The translations under genes and the position numbers were made by a program. This document shows positions 5,940 through 13,440 of a stretch of 17,840 bases of DNA, piece by piece (the stretch's first letter is position 1; every line of letters starts with the position of its first letter). Below the pieces are notes generated by a model. The model searched no databases. It saw only the letters and a program-made list of their open reading frames with translations, and was not told where the DNA came from. This DNA comes from an uncultured Mucilaginibacter sp. (lineage in GTDB: Bacteria; Bacteroidota; Bacteroidia; Sphingobacteriales; Sphingobacteriaceae), in NCBI GenBank assembly GCA_903885865.1, contig CAISKH010000070.1, positions 1-17,840 of the forward strand, given 5' to 3'.

Positions 5940-6452
5940 TTATGCAAACTGCGCCATTTTTTCCAACTCATCAGCGCTTGGCCCATAGCTACCCGGTATA
6001 GGTATGTTAAGCAGGCGTAAAAACACGCCCAGCTGCGCCCGATGGTGTATGGTTTGGCTGATGGATACGCGCACGGTATCGTATTTGGTTTGGTTGAGGA
6101 TGATATAGTCGCCGTTGCGTAATACCCAGGTTTCGGTTAAAACCGCCTCGTTGGTGGCCTGCAGGTGCGCAAGGCCATCGGCATACGAGTTTTCAAAAAA
6201 CTCCAGCAGATCGGCGGTATTATTAATATCGGCCGGTTGGTAAGGGTTTGCAGCAAAATCAAGCTCATCGGTAGTTAGGCCCATAGTTATCCAGGCGGGC
6301 AACTCGGCAATATGAGTTGCCAGTTGCTTTACGGACATGCTTTTGGGGTGTGGCTGCCAGTTGTATTGATCGTTGGGTACAATGGCTAACATTTTGCGGG
6401 TGGTTTGAGCTTCCTGCTCAATTTCCTTTAATAATAATTCGATAATTGACAT
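5940..6452 (-). CDS. DinB-superfamily four-helix protein
   Basis: This 170-residue protein fits the DinB/YfiT four-helix-bundle superfamily. It opens with a helix (about 1-22) and the typical phrase VPNDQYNWQPHPKSMSVKQLATHIAELPAWI, where His47 is the usual first metal ligand. The closing motif SQTIHHRAQLGVFLRLLNIPIPGSYGPSADE contains His137. The family normally has a further histidine four residues before the last one; here that place is Gln133, so divalent-metal binding may be altered or may use His136. Members are thiol-dependent transferases, or of unknown role and often stress-linked. No enzyme activity can be assigned. It is monocistronic, with its own 146-bp upstream gap to phoU. Despite the family name there is no reason to tie it to SOS mutagenesis. 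Confidence 0.88.
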   Translation of the reverse strand: MSIIELLLKEIEQEAQTTRKMLAIVPNDQYNWQPHPKSMSVKQLATHIAELPAWITMGLTTDELDFAANPYQPADINNTADLLEFFENSYADGLAHLQATNEAVLTETWVLRNGDYIILNQTKYDTVRVSISQTIHHRAQLGVFLRLLNIPIPGSYGPSADELEKMAQFA

Positions 6453-6501
6453 AGCTTTACGTTTTTAAGTTTGTAACGCAAAGAAACAGCGCGTTAATGA
6501 C

Positions 6502-6521
6502 AGCCCTATGTCAACAGGGCT
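6502..6521. other. Short hairpin in the phoU - DinB-like gap
   Basis: AGCCCT (6502-6507) and AGGGCT (6516-6521) pair perfectly around an 8-nt loop, about 50 bases upstream of the DinB-like start. On the plus strand it is followed by a T-rich run, but no plus-strand gene ends nearby. It may be a regulatory dyad or a structural part of the leader of the DinB-like message. Confidence 0.3.
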
Positions 6522-6540
6522 TTATAAGTTTTTTAAATGA

Positions 6541-6566
6541 AAAAGGCGAACATCGCTGCCCGCCTT
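6541..6566 (-). terminator. Intrinsic terminator of the porin-pst-phoU operon
   Basis: Reading the minus strand, the stem AAGGCG (6566-6561) pairs with CGCCTT (6548-6543) around a 12-nt loop, and the transcript then runs into several Us (TTTT at 6544-6541). It begins 33 bases after the phoU stop. This is the only Rho-independent-type terminator in the window with both a stem and a T-tract. Confidence 0.6.
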
Positions 6567-6598
6567 AATTTACCAATCACATTTAACAATTATTTATC

Positions 6599-7282
6599 TT
6601 AAGCTTCTGATTTACCTTTTTTGCCGCTTTCGAAGTGCTTCAATATTTTGGCTTCCACGTAAAATATTATCTCCTCGGCAATATTTTTCGATTGATCGCC
6701 TACTCTTTCCAGTTTGCGGATGATAGAAAAGACATACAACGCCTCAGGTAACGTTTTTATATTACCTTTTATCACTTCGGCTATGCTTATGGGCGCACTA
6801 TCATTAATAGCATCCAATACATCATCGCGTTTAAAAATGCTGCGGGCCAATACGGTATCTTCTTTTTCGAAGGCTATGCGGGTATCCATCAGTATATTTA
6901 CAGCTTCATCATACATCCGTATCAGCGAAGTTTTTTCCAGTATATCGGCGTCAAAATTAACCGGCGATTCAACAACGTACAGCGCGATGCTGGCCGCAAT
7001 ATCACCTGTACGCTCCAGGTTGGTATTTATTTTTAGCGCCGCCAATAAAAACCTCAGGTCGATAGCCACAGGACAATGCAGGGCGAATATATTTTCGCAA
7101 TCCCGGTCTATCTTCAGCTCAAAAGAGTTTACTCTTTTCTCTTTAATTAAAACCTCGCGGGCCAGGTCCTTATCAAACTGGACCATTGCTTCCTTAGCCT
7201 TATTGAGTTGCGACTGCACAAGAATCCACATGCTAATGAGTTCTTTTTTTAGCTCGGTTATTTCATTTTCTAATGGTGTCAT
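6599..7282 (-). CDS. phoU: Phosphate transport/signalling regulator PhoU
   Basis: This 227-residue all-helical protein has two tandem PhoU domains, as in the family (usual length 215-240). Each carries the metal-binding signature: ERTGDIA (E90, D94) in the first and ERVGDQSKNIAEE (E192, D196) in the second. PhoU bridges the PstCAB transporter and the PhoR sensor in well-studied bacteria, keeping the phosphate-starvation response off when phosphate is plentiful and protecting against excess uptake. It is the last gene of the pst operon, 79 bases after pstB, and is followed by the terminator at 6541-6566. No phoR or phoB lies in the window, so the partner kinase is elsewhere. A second PhoU-like protein of another family, DUF47, is encoded at 12779. 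Confidence 0.94.
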   Translation of the reverse strand: MTPLENEITELKKELISMWILVQSQLNKAKEAMVQFDKDLAREVLIKEKRVNSFELKIDRDCENIFALHCPVAIDLRFLLAALKINTNLERTGDIAASIALYVVESPVNFDADILEKTSLIRMYDEAVNILMDTRIAFEKEDTVLARSIFKRDDVLDAINDSAPISIAEVIKGNIKTLPEALYVFSIIRKLERVGDQSKNIAEEIIFYVEAKILKHFESGKKGKSEA

Positions 7283-7332
7283 ATAAATTTTAAATTAAAA
7301 AGTCAAAATTCAAAAAAGTGACTACGGATTAA

Positions 7333-7366
7333 ACTAATCTCTAATCACTAACCTCTAATCACTAAC
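7333..7366. repeat. 14-bp tandem repeat, about 2.4 copies, over the pstB stop codon
   Basis: CTCTAATCACTAAC occurs twice in direct tandem (7339-7352 and 7353-7366), and a further partial unit with one change precedes it, giving a 14-bp period from 7333. The last copy includes the pstB stop codon (7362-7364). Built from CTAATC and CTAAC words, it looks like a slippage-prone minisatellite. Confidence 0.75.
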
Positions 7367-8120
7367 TGAATCTTCCCGTTATATAATTTTGCGTACGCTG
7401 ATCGGTTGGCGCTGTAAACATTTGCTTGGTATCGTCAAACTCAACCAATTCGCCCATATAAAAAAACGCGGTGCGATCGCTTACCCTTGCAGCCTGCTGC
7501 ATATTGTGGGTAACGATAATAAGCGTATAATTTGCTTTCAATTCATGAAACAATGCTTCAACACTCGAGGTAGATATAGGGTCGAGCGCCGAAGTCGGTT
7601 CATCAAACAATATCAGCTCGGGCTGCATGGCAATGGCACGCGCAATACATAAGCGCTGTTGCTGCCCGCCCGATAAGAAAGTGCCTTTTTTATGCAGGGA
7701 ATCTTTAACCTCTTTCCACAAAGCGGAGCTGGTTAATGATTTTTCTACAATAACATCCTTATCTGCCTTTGATAGTTTAATACCATTTAACAGGTAACCG
7801 GCAACAACGTTTTCATAAATGCTTAGGTTAGGGAACGGATTAGGGCGCTGAAACACCATGCCAATTTTCGCCCTTACGTATATAGCATTCATATCGTAAA
7901 CATTTTCACCATCGAGCAATATTTTACCTTTCGATGTTGCGCCGGGTATTAGCTCATGCATACGGTTAATACCGCGCAAAAAGGTGGTTTTACCGCAACC
8001 CGACGGACCCATTACTGCTATAACTTCATTTTTGTTTATGCTAATGTTTACATCTTTTACAACATGGTTATCGCCAAAATAAGAGTTATAATTTTCAGCT
8101 TTTACAATTGTATTTTCCAT
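7362..8120 (-). CDS. pstB: Phosphate ABC transporter ATPase PstB
   Basis: This 252-residue ABC ATPase powers phosphate import through PstCA. All motifs are intact: Walker A GPSGCGKTT (38-46), the Q-loop MVFQRPNPFPNLSIYENV (Q91) that is typical of PstB, signature LSGGQQQRL (149-157), Walker B LILFDEPTSALDP (169-181, Glu174), and the H-loop IVTHNM with His205. The length matches the family norm of about 250. It sits on the cytoplasmic face. Its start lies 19 bases inside the end of pstA, showing tight coupling, and phoU follows after a 79-base gap holding a short tandem repeat. The C-terminal sequence QRTQNYITGRFS is the usual PstB ending. Confidence 0.97.
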   Translation of the reverse strand: MENTIVKAENYNSYFGDNHVVKDVNISINKNEVIAVMGPSGCGKTTFLRGINRMHELIPGATSKGKILLDGENVYDMNAIYVRAKIGMVFQRPNPFPNLSIYENVVAGYLLNGIKLSKADKDVIVEKSLTSSALWKEVKDSLHKKGTFLSGGQQQRLCIARAIAMQPELILFDEPTSALDPISTSSVEALFHELKANYTLIIVTHNMQQAARVSDRTAFFYMGELVEFDDTKQMFTAPTDQRTQNYITGRFS

Positions 8121-8947
8121 TTTCTTGTTAGCAGTTTGGTAACTATGTTTAATACTAAAACAAACATTAATAATATAAATGATGCACCCCAGGCCAGGTC
8201 ATGCCAGTCATCATACGGGCTTGTAGCGTAGGTGAATATTATATGCGGTAAACTATCCATTGGGCCGGTTATCTTCATCGTTAAAAAATTATTGCCTAGG
8301 GAGGTAAACAATAACGGAGCGGTTTCACCGATAATACGCGCGATTGATAACGTTATACCCGACAATATCCCTGCAAAACCGCAGGGGACGATCACTTTTA
8401 TAATTACCCTGTGATAGGGCACACCCAATGATAATGCTGCCTCTTTAAGTGAATCGGGCAATAATTTAAGTGTTTGCTCTGTTGATCTGATAATAATTGG
8501 TAACATCATGATAGCTAAAGCAATACTGCCCGCAATAGCTGAGAACCCCCCTAATGGTTTAACCACCCAGAAGTAAACAACAATACCAACAACTATGGAT
8601 GGCACACCTTGCAAAATATCAACACATAAACCGCTGTAATAGGCCAGTTTGGTACGCGGATTCTCGCTAAGATAGATCCCGGCAAGCATACCAACAGGTA
8701 CAGCCACCACCGATGCCATCATAACCATTATAAAACTCCCCATCAAAGCATTGGCTATACCACCACCCGTTTCGCCCGTAGGGAGCGGCACGTGTGTTAA
8801 AAAATGCCAGTTAACCTGGGTAATGCCCTGTTTTATAATATAAAGTAAAACAATGATCAGCGGCACAGTAATTAAAAAGGCAAAAAATATAACCACCCCC
8901 TTAAAGGCCATGCTCTTCGCGTTTCTCATCCCTAATTTTGATTCCAT
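8102..8947 (-). CDS. pstA: Phosphate ABC transporter permease PstA
   Basis: This 281-residue inner-membrane permease has about six hydrophobic helices and the cytoplasmic EAA coupling loop KEAALSLGVPYHRVIIKVIVP (168-188), which docks onto PstB. Other typical PstA stretches are VDILQGVPSIVVGI (109-122) and ARIIGETAPLLFTSLG (203-218), the latter containing residues of the translocation path. It pairs with PstC to form the phosphate channel. It starts four bases after pstC and overlaps pstB by 19 bases, so the three are almost certainly translated from one message. The N terminus is short and charged, followed by the first helix (about 15-38). Nothing suggests degradation. Confidence 0.96.
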   Translation of the reverse strand: MESKLGMRNAKSMAFKGVVIFFAFLITVPLIIVLLYIIKQGITQVNWHFLTHVPLPTGETGGGIANALMGSFIMVMMASVVAVPVGMLAGIYLSENPRTKLAYYSGLCVDILQGVPSIVVGIVVYFWVVKPLGGFSAIAGSIALAIMMLPIIIRSTEQTLKLLPDSLKEAALSLGVPYHRVIIKVIVPCGFAGILSGITLSIARIIGETAPLLFTSLGNNFLTMKITGPMDSLPHIIFTYATSPYDDWHDLAWGASFILLMFVLVLNIVTKLLTRKWKIQL

Positions 8948-8951
8948 ACCC

Positions 8952-9866
8952 TTAGTTATTAGTAAAACGCGTGATTATTCTTTTGCCGATCAGGTTGATA
9001 ACAACCGTTACAAGGAACAGCACTAACCCCAATTCGATAAGGGCAGATAAGTACATGGTGTGATCAGCTTCAGCAAATTCATTGGCAATAACACTGGCCA
9101 TGGTATTCCCGGGGCCAAAAACCAACTCTTTAAACGTACTTGCAATCGCGCTTGTATTGCCTATAAGCATGGTAACAGCCATTGTTTCGCCTAAAGCTCT
9201 GCCCAGGGATAGCAGCACACCCGCAAATAAACCAGTTCGTGTATAAGGCATAATAACACTTCTGATAACCTCATAACGGGTTGCACCTAAAGCGTAAGCC
9301 CCCTCTTTTAGCGGAGAGGGTACCATCCTGATCAAAGTGATACCCAATGAGGCACCATACGGGATAATCATTACTGCCAAAACTAACGAAGCTGTAAAAA
9401 CGCCTGCACCCAAAGGCATCACCCCAATTTTCATTTCGAGCGTGCGCACAAGCGGAACGAGTACAAATATTCCCCAGAAACCATAAATAATAGATGGTAC
9501 GGCAGCTATGAGTTCAACGGCATTTTTTAAAGTATCCGAAAGCCAGCCTTTCGGGTTATACTCGCCAAGGTAAATAGCGATGGCATAAGAGAATGGCACT
9601 GAAATAATAAGGGCTATAAACGATGTAAGCAATGTGCCTATTAAAAATGGGTAAGCGCCATATATGTTTTGTACCGGGTCCCACACCTTTCCCCATAAAT
9701 AGCTAATGCCCAATGATTTGATGGAAGGCATAGATTCCATTATGAGCGTAATAAGCACACCTAAAACAATAAGCAATAAAAGAATGCTCATTGCAATCAA
9801 AAACCACTTAAAAATAGTTTCCCATTTTAACTGACTATCGGATAATTCTAATCTTTTATTTTCCAC
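8952..9866 (-). CDS. pstC: Phosphate ABC transporter permease PstC
   Basis: This 304-residue permease is the partner of PstA. It has a charged N-terminal stretch, a first helix at about 20-43, the conserved ELIAAVPSIIYGFWGIFVLVP segment (118-138), the EAA loop KEGAYALGATRYEVIRSVIMP (187-207) and SLGRALGETMAVTMLIGN (220-237), all characteristic of PstC. The periplasmic loop before helix 2 (about 44-70) contains YLWGKVWDPVQNIYGAYPFLIG, a common PstC feature. It follows pstS after 126 bases that contain a strong stem-loop, so pstS may be expressed at a higher level than the membrane parts. Homology is clear and the length is normal. Confidence 0.96.
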   Translation of the reverse strand: MENKRLELSDSQLKWETIFKWFLIAMSILLLLIVLGVLITLIMESMPSIKSLGISYLWGKVWDPVQNIYGAYPFLIGTLLTSFIALIISVPFSYAIAIYLGEYNPKGWLSDTLKNAVELIAAVPSIIYGFWGIFVLVPLVRTLEMKIGVMPLGAGVFTASLVLAVMIIPYGASLGITLIRMVPSPLKEGAYALGATRYEVIRSVIMPYTRTGLFAGVLLSLGRALGETMAVTMLIGNTSAIASTFKELVFGPGNTMASVIANEFAEADHTMYLSALIELGLVLFLVTVVINLIGKRIITRFTNN

Positions 9867-9891
9867 AAATTTTTAATGGTTTTATATAACA

Positions 9892-9932
9892 AACAATTAC
9901 CAGCCCTGGAAAAAGCAGAACTGGTAATTGTT
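9892..9932 (-). promoter_or_regulatory. Stem-loop between pstS and pstC
   Basis: A perfect 12-bp stem, AACAATTACCAG (9892-9903) with CTGGTAATTGTT (9921-9932), encloses a 17-nt loop. It sits between pstS and the downstream permease genes on their shared strand and lacks a clear U-tract after it. Such intercistronic hairpins commonly protect or partly terminate the message so that the binding protein is made in excess; that role is inferred here. A smaller dyad, ATTGAT/ATCAAT (9960-9974), lies between it and the pstS stop. Confidence 0.65.
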
Positions 9933-9992
9933 ATATTAATAGACTTATTATATACTTAGATTGATTCGATCAATAATTCAATCCCGCAACAA

Positions 9993-11033
9993 TTATAAAA
10001 TCGCCTTACCATCAAAGGTAGCTGATTTTAATATCGTTTCAGCAACCTTAACAGCTGATTTTGAAAGCGGGGCATAATTCAAGGGTTCGCAATCAGCTTG
10101 TCCCTGGTGAATATTCCACCAAAGCAATTTCAATAATTCAGTAGCCCTTGCTTTTGACCGGCCACCATAATTTTGCTCTTTGTATATCAATGCCCAGGTA
10201 AAGCTGGAAATTGGATACCCTGCCGGGTTATCAGTATTGGTTATTGAAACCTTTGAATCGGCAGGTATGGTGATATTGCTTGCTGCTGTAGTTGCAGCAA
10301 TAGTTGCAGTAATAAATTTACCGCTTTTGTTTTGGATATTGGCATAATCCATTTTGTTTTGAATAGCATAAGCCAATTCATTATAACCAATAGCGCCCGG
10401 GGTTTGCTTAACCAAACCGGCAACACCTTCGTTACCTTTGCCGCCTAAACCGGCAGGCCAGTTAACAGCACTTCCTTTGCTTACTTTTGACGCCCACTCA
10501 GGGTTTACCTTTGACAGGTAATCGGTAAAAATAAAAGAGGTACCGCTACCGTCTGAACGGTGTATAACTACTATCGAAAGATCAGGTAAACTAACGCCTT
10601 TGTTAGTGGCTGCAATTTCAGGGCTATTCCATTTGGTCACTTTACCCAAATAAATATCAGCAAGGTCCTTGCCAGTAAGGTTTAATGCTTTAGTAACTCC
10701 CGGAATATTGTAGGTTACCACAACTGCGCCAGAGGTCATAGGAATATGTAAAACTTCCGCGCTCATTTTAGCAGTTTGATCGGCATTCAACGGGGCATCC
10801 GAATCACCAAAATCAACAGTTTTTGCCGTTAATTGTGCGATACCGGCGCCTGAACCAATTGACTGGTAATTAACTTTAGATGCTGTATATTGTGAAAACA
10901 TTTTTGAGAACAACGGGTTTATAAATGTACTGCCCGCACCCAGTAAAGTGTTATCCTGCGCCGAAGCGGCTAATGTTAAGCATGATGCCGCTAATGCTAC
11001 AACTGCTAACTTTAAATTTTTTGTTAATTTCAT
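9993..11033 (-). CDS. pstS: Periplasmic phosphate-binding protein PstS
   Basis: This 346-residue substrate-binding protein has a Sec signal peptide (about 1-25, ending AASA before QDN). A cysteine at 18 follows ALAAS, but the lipobox is poor, so a soluble periplasmic form is more likely than a lipoprotein. Phosphate-contacting motifs are all present: GAGSTF (32-37), SIGSGAGI (58-65), DFGDSDAPL (74-82) and HRSDGSGTSFIFTDYL (158-173). It captures phosphate for PstCAB. It lies 51 bases after the porin gene on the same strand, with no terminator between, and pstC follows after a hairpin. It resembles PstS proteins that end near residue 345 with a conserved WWNIHQGQ segment, as is typical of the family. 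Confidence 0.96.
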   Translation of the reverse strand: MKLTKNLKLAVVALAASCLTLAASAQDNTLLGAGSTFINPLFSKMFSQYTASKVNYQSIGSGAGIAQLTAKTVDFGDSDAPLNADQTAKMSAEVLHIPMTSGAVVVTYNIPGVTKALNLTGKDLADIYLGKVTKWNSPEIAATNKGVSLPDLSIVVIHRSDGSGTSFIFTDYLSKVNPEWASKVSKGSAVNWPAGLGGKGNEGVAGLVKQTPGAIGYNELAYAIQNKMDYANIQNKSGKFITATIAATTAASNITIPADSKVSITNTDNPAGYPISSFTWALIYKEQNYGGRSKARATELLKLLWWNIHQGQADCEPLNYAPLSKSAVKVAETILKSATFDGKAIL

Positions 11034-11084
11034 GATCTTTCTTTTATGTATTAGTAATTAGGGTTTGTGATTTTTTGTTTGCTT

Positions 11085-12473
11085 TTATTTACCAAAAGTA
11101 TAGTAGAATGTAGCTCTAAAAACTAAAGTATGATCATCGCCCACATAACCTGTTGTGGTAGATGCTCTTTGATCTTTATAATCAATTAACCAAAAGTTTG
11201 GCGAAAAGTGAATTTTCGGTGCCGGTGTGTAGTCTAAACCGCCGGTGAAAAATGTCTCTTTGGTAGCAGGGTTGTTATATGACCCGTAATTGGTATTAAC
11301 TGTGTAAGAATTAGCACTATCGTATTTCGTATCAGGGTTATAACCATCATAACGTGCAAAGAAAGAAAGCTTGTCTTTAACAATCGCGCCTTTTACCCAT
11401 ATTGAAAGTCCGTTAACGGTGGCATCTTCATTTGTAGTGGTACCTTTATTGGTAACACCATCTTTAATTTGCTGGGTATATGCTTCAACACCTATACTGA
11501 ATTTAGGGTTAATGTAGGCAGCAAAAATTTTCATCATGGTATTTGACTGCTGATCTGGTATAGTACCTACAGCCGGTGAGGTTGGCGCATAATGAGCATA
11601 AATGTCAACATACAATTGTTTATTGAAGAATTTTCCCCATAAATCGCCGTAAGTTATTTTGTAAAAACCCGTATTAGCATTAGCGGCTGATAATAAACTT
11701 GAAGTGCTGTTATTACCTAACATAAACACATATCCAAAGTTTTTAGTTTTAGGATCGAACGTTCCCTGCAAAGCAGCGCCTAGATCGTATGAGTTGTTTT
11801 TATGAAAATCGGTAATGGTCTTTTCGATAAAACGATAGCCCCATGTTGCTTCTGATAAAGAAGTAGGTGCGTTAGTACCTGGCTCATTCAGCGCGAAGCC
11901 GGGAGTACCCATTTCACCAACAACAAGGTCAGTTCCGGTCCAAAGGTTTCTAACGCGTAAGTTGAAGTTTTTTATCCAGAATGCCATCTTACCATCAACC
12001 AGGTTATCGCCATTTTGAATTGAAGTAGTACCATTAACACCTGTATTTGCGTTGGGCTCACTTGCTAATAATACTTCAGCAGTAAACTTTTGATCGATAT
12101 CATAATCGTATCCAATGTACATACGACGGAACTGAAATGCGTTCCTGTTTGCAGGTACACCATTATACATGGTTTCACTTCCCCTGTTAGTTGCGTCGGC
12201 GTGCTGATCAAAATAAAGGTCGCCAAACGCGTAACCCCATAACCTTCTTACAGGCACCCATGCCGGTGCATCTGCAGCAGGTTTTACAATTGCAGCAGCG
12301 TCAGTTTTTTTATCAGTTTTTGCAACAATGGCAGAATCTGCCTTAGCATCGTTTTTCTTATTTAATGTAGTAACTGATGCCAATGTAGTTTGTTGGGCTT
12401 TAACTGTAAAGCCTGTTAGCACTAAAGCCATTACTAAGACCGTACTAAAAAGTTTTGTAAACATTTTTTTCAT
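11085..12473 (-). CDS. Outer-membrane beta-barrel porin, probably for phosphate or other anions
   Basis: I start this at ATG 12473, which gives 462 residues beginning MKKMFTKLFS with a clean Sec signal peptide (cleavage near VKA before QQ, residue 26). A longer frame starts at 12506 but would put extra residues before the signal peptide. After an alanine- and lysine-rich linker (about 30-70), the protein has alternating aromatic strand patterns such as FQFRRMYIGYDYDIDQKFTA, and it ends in a final strand TLVFRATFYYTFGK with a penultimate-region aromatic, as expected for a barrel. It resembles the OprP/OprO-type phosphate porin superfamily (PF07396); substrate choice is inferred from its position directly upstream of pstS. 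Bacteroidota porins commonly lead pst operons. Confidence 0.78.
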   Translation of the reverse strand: MKKMFTKLFSTVLVMALVLTGFTVKAQQTTLASVTTLNKKNDAKADSAIVAKTDKKTDAAAIVKPAADAPAWVPVRRLWGYAFGDLYFDQHADATNRGSETMYNGVPANRNAFQFRRMYIGYDYDIDQKFTAEVLLASEPNANTGVNGTTSIQNGDNLVDGKMAFWIKNFNLRVRNLWTGTDLVVGEMGTPGFALNEPGTNAPTSLSEATWGYRFIEKTITDFHKNNSYDLGAALQGTFDPKTKNFGYVFMLGNNSTSSLLSAANANTGFYKITYGDLWGKFFNKQLYVDIYAHYAPTSPAVGTIPDQQSNTMMKIFAAYINPKFSIGVEAYTQQIKDGVTNKGTTTNEDATVNGLSIWVKGAIVKDKLSFFARYDGYNPDTKYDSANSYTVNTNYGSYNNPATKETFFTGGLDYTPAPKIHFSPNFWLIDYKDQRASTTTGYVGDDHTLVFRATFYYTFGK

Positions 12474-12521
12474 AATTGAAAGGAGGTTAAATAAATTTTG
12501 CCTCAAAAGTGCATACCCAGC

Positions 12522-12560
12522 ATTATCTAAATGTTAAGGAATGATTAACATTTGGATAAT
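12522..12560. promoter_or_regulatory. Large palindrome upstream of the porin-pst operon
   Basis: ATTATCTAAATGTTAA (12522-12537) and TTAACATTTGGATAAT (12545-12560) pair at 15 of 16 positions around a 7-nt spacer. It ends about 49 bases before the porin start in the divergent region, a normal place for an operator. Both arms carry TTAACAT, a word also repeated further right. It is a candidate binding site for a phosphate-starvation regulator. Confidence 0.55.
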
Positions 12561-12700
12561 ATTACCTAACAATACCTAAACAATAATTACATTTAAAATA
12601 CAACTCATAATGGCAGATTTAATAGCATATTATTAGCCAATTTCCTTATTATTAGTGGTTTAAAATTACTTTTAGTGTGCATCGGGCACATAATAAATAA

Positions 12701-12769
12701 TTAACATAGCATCATATTTATTTAATATTGGTTTAACATAGGCCTGCTATTTTTAGCATTTCTTAACAT
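12701..12769 (+). promoter_or_regulatory. Three phased TTAACAT repeats before the DUF47 gene
   Basis: TTAACAT occurs at 12701, 12733 and 12763, spaced 32 and 30 bases apart, close to three helical turns, and ends ten bases before the start codon at 12779. The word equals the TTAACA core of Bacillus PhoP boxes, but the spacing differs from the roughly 11-bp period known there, so the parallel is only suggestive. The remaining 12561-12700 is AT-rich without a gene. Confidence 0.4.
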
Positions 12770-12778
12770 TATACAGGC

Positions 12779-13423
12779 ATGGGCTGGTTATTCCGCAACT
12801 ATTTCTCCAACAGGTCGTTATTTTTTAATCTTTTTGATGAAGCTGCCAAAAATATGGTTGATATGGCCGGACTGTTGGTAACAGCAGTAAATACTGATAT
12901 AACCGAAGACAGGGAAGCTATTTTTAAACAGATAGATAAGTTAGAAAATACCGGTGATGATATAACCCATAAAATTCACCTGGCGCTCGATAAGGTAATA
13001 TTTACGCCAATAAACCGGGACAGCATACCGGTTTTGGCATCGTGTATTGATGATGTGGCCGATACCATACACGAAGCAAGCGAAAGAATGTATCTATATA
13101 ATATAGACGAATTTGTTCCCGCTATTAAGGAAATAGCTGCACTGATACATAAGGCAAGTTTAGAAATAGAAAAGGTGGTTCGCTTATTAAGAATATCCCA
13201 TAAAGAAACTACTATTATTGCATTATGCCGACAGGTAAAAATCTACGAGCACCAATCTGACCAGGTTTATTATCATGCGCTTGCCGAATTGTTCGCCAAT
13301 GAAAAGGACGCTATAAAACTGATCAAATACCGGGAAATACTATCGTCATTAGAAAACACCGTTAACCGGTGCAAGAATACCAGTGATGCTATGGAAGCTA
13401 TTTCAATCAACAGCCTTAACTAA
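12779..13423 (+). CDS. DUF47-family PhoU-like protein
   Basis: This 214-residue all-helical protein matches the DUF47 (PF01865, TIGR00153, YkaA) family, distant relatives of PhoU. Typical stretches are FFNLFDEAAKNMVDMAGLL (about 16-34), DKLENTGDDITHKIHLALDKVIFTPINRDSI (about 53-83) and DDVADTIHEASERMYLY (about 91-107). DUF47 proteins usually accompany the low-affinity Pit phosphate transporter and are thought to regulate it, but here no pit gene follows: 17 bases after the stop a prophage gene of the opposite strand ends. It is instead divergent from the porin-pst operon across a 305-bp region, so it may modulate phosphate uptake in place of, or along with, PhoU. The protein is cytoplasmic and intact. 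Confidence 0.88.
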   Translation: MGWLFRNYFSNRSLFFNLFDEAAKNMVDMAGLLVTAVNTDITEDREAIFKQIDKLENTGDDITHKIHLALDKVIFTPINRDSIPVLASCIDDVADTIHEASERMYLYNIDEFVPAIKEIAALIHKASLEIEKVVRLLRISHKETTIIALCRQVKIYEHQSDQVYYHALAELFANEKDAIKLIKYREILSSLENTVNRCKNTSDAMEAISINSLN

Positions 13424-13440
13424 GCCTGCTATACTATTAA

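Noticed and set aside
6714..7286. A 190-residue plus-strand open frame over phoU
   Set aside because: It is antisense to a gene with clear PhoU motifs, is serine-rich without domain character and has no promoter; it is a shadow frame.
12481..12486. AGGAGG on the plus strand resembling a Shine-Dalgarno site
   Set aside because: No plus-strand start codon follows at useful distance; the adjacent real gene (porin) is on the minus strand, where this reads CCTCCT.
12474..12506. Longer start for the porin at 12506
   Set aside because: It would add 11 residues before a complete signal peptide that begins at the ATG at 12473.
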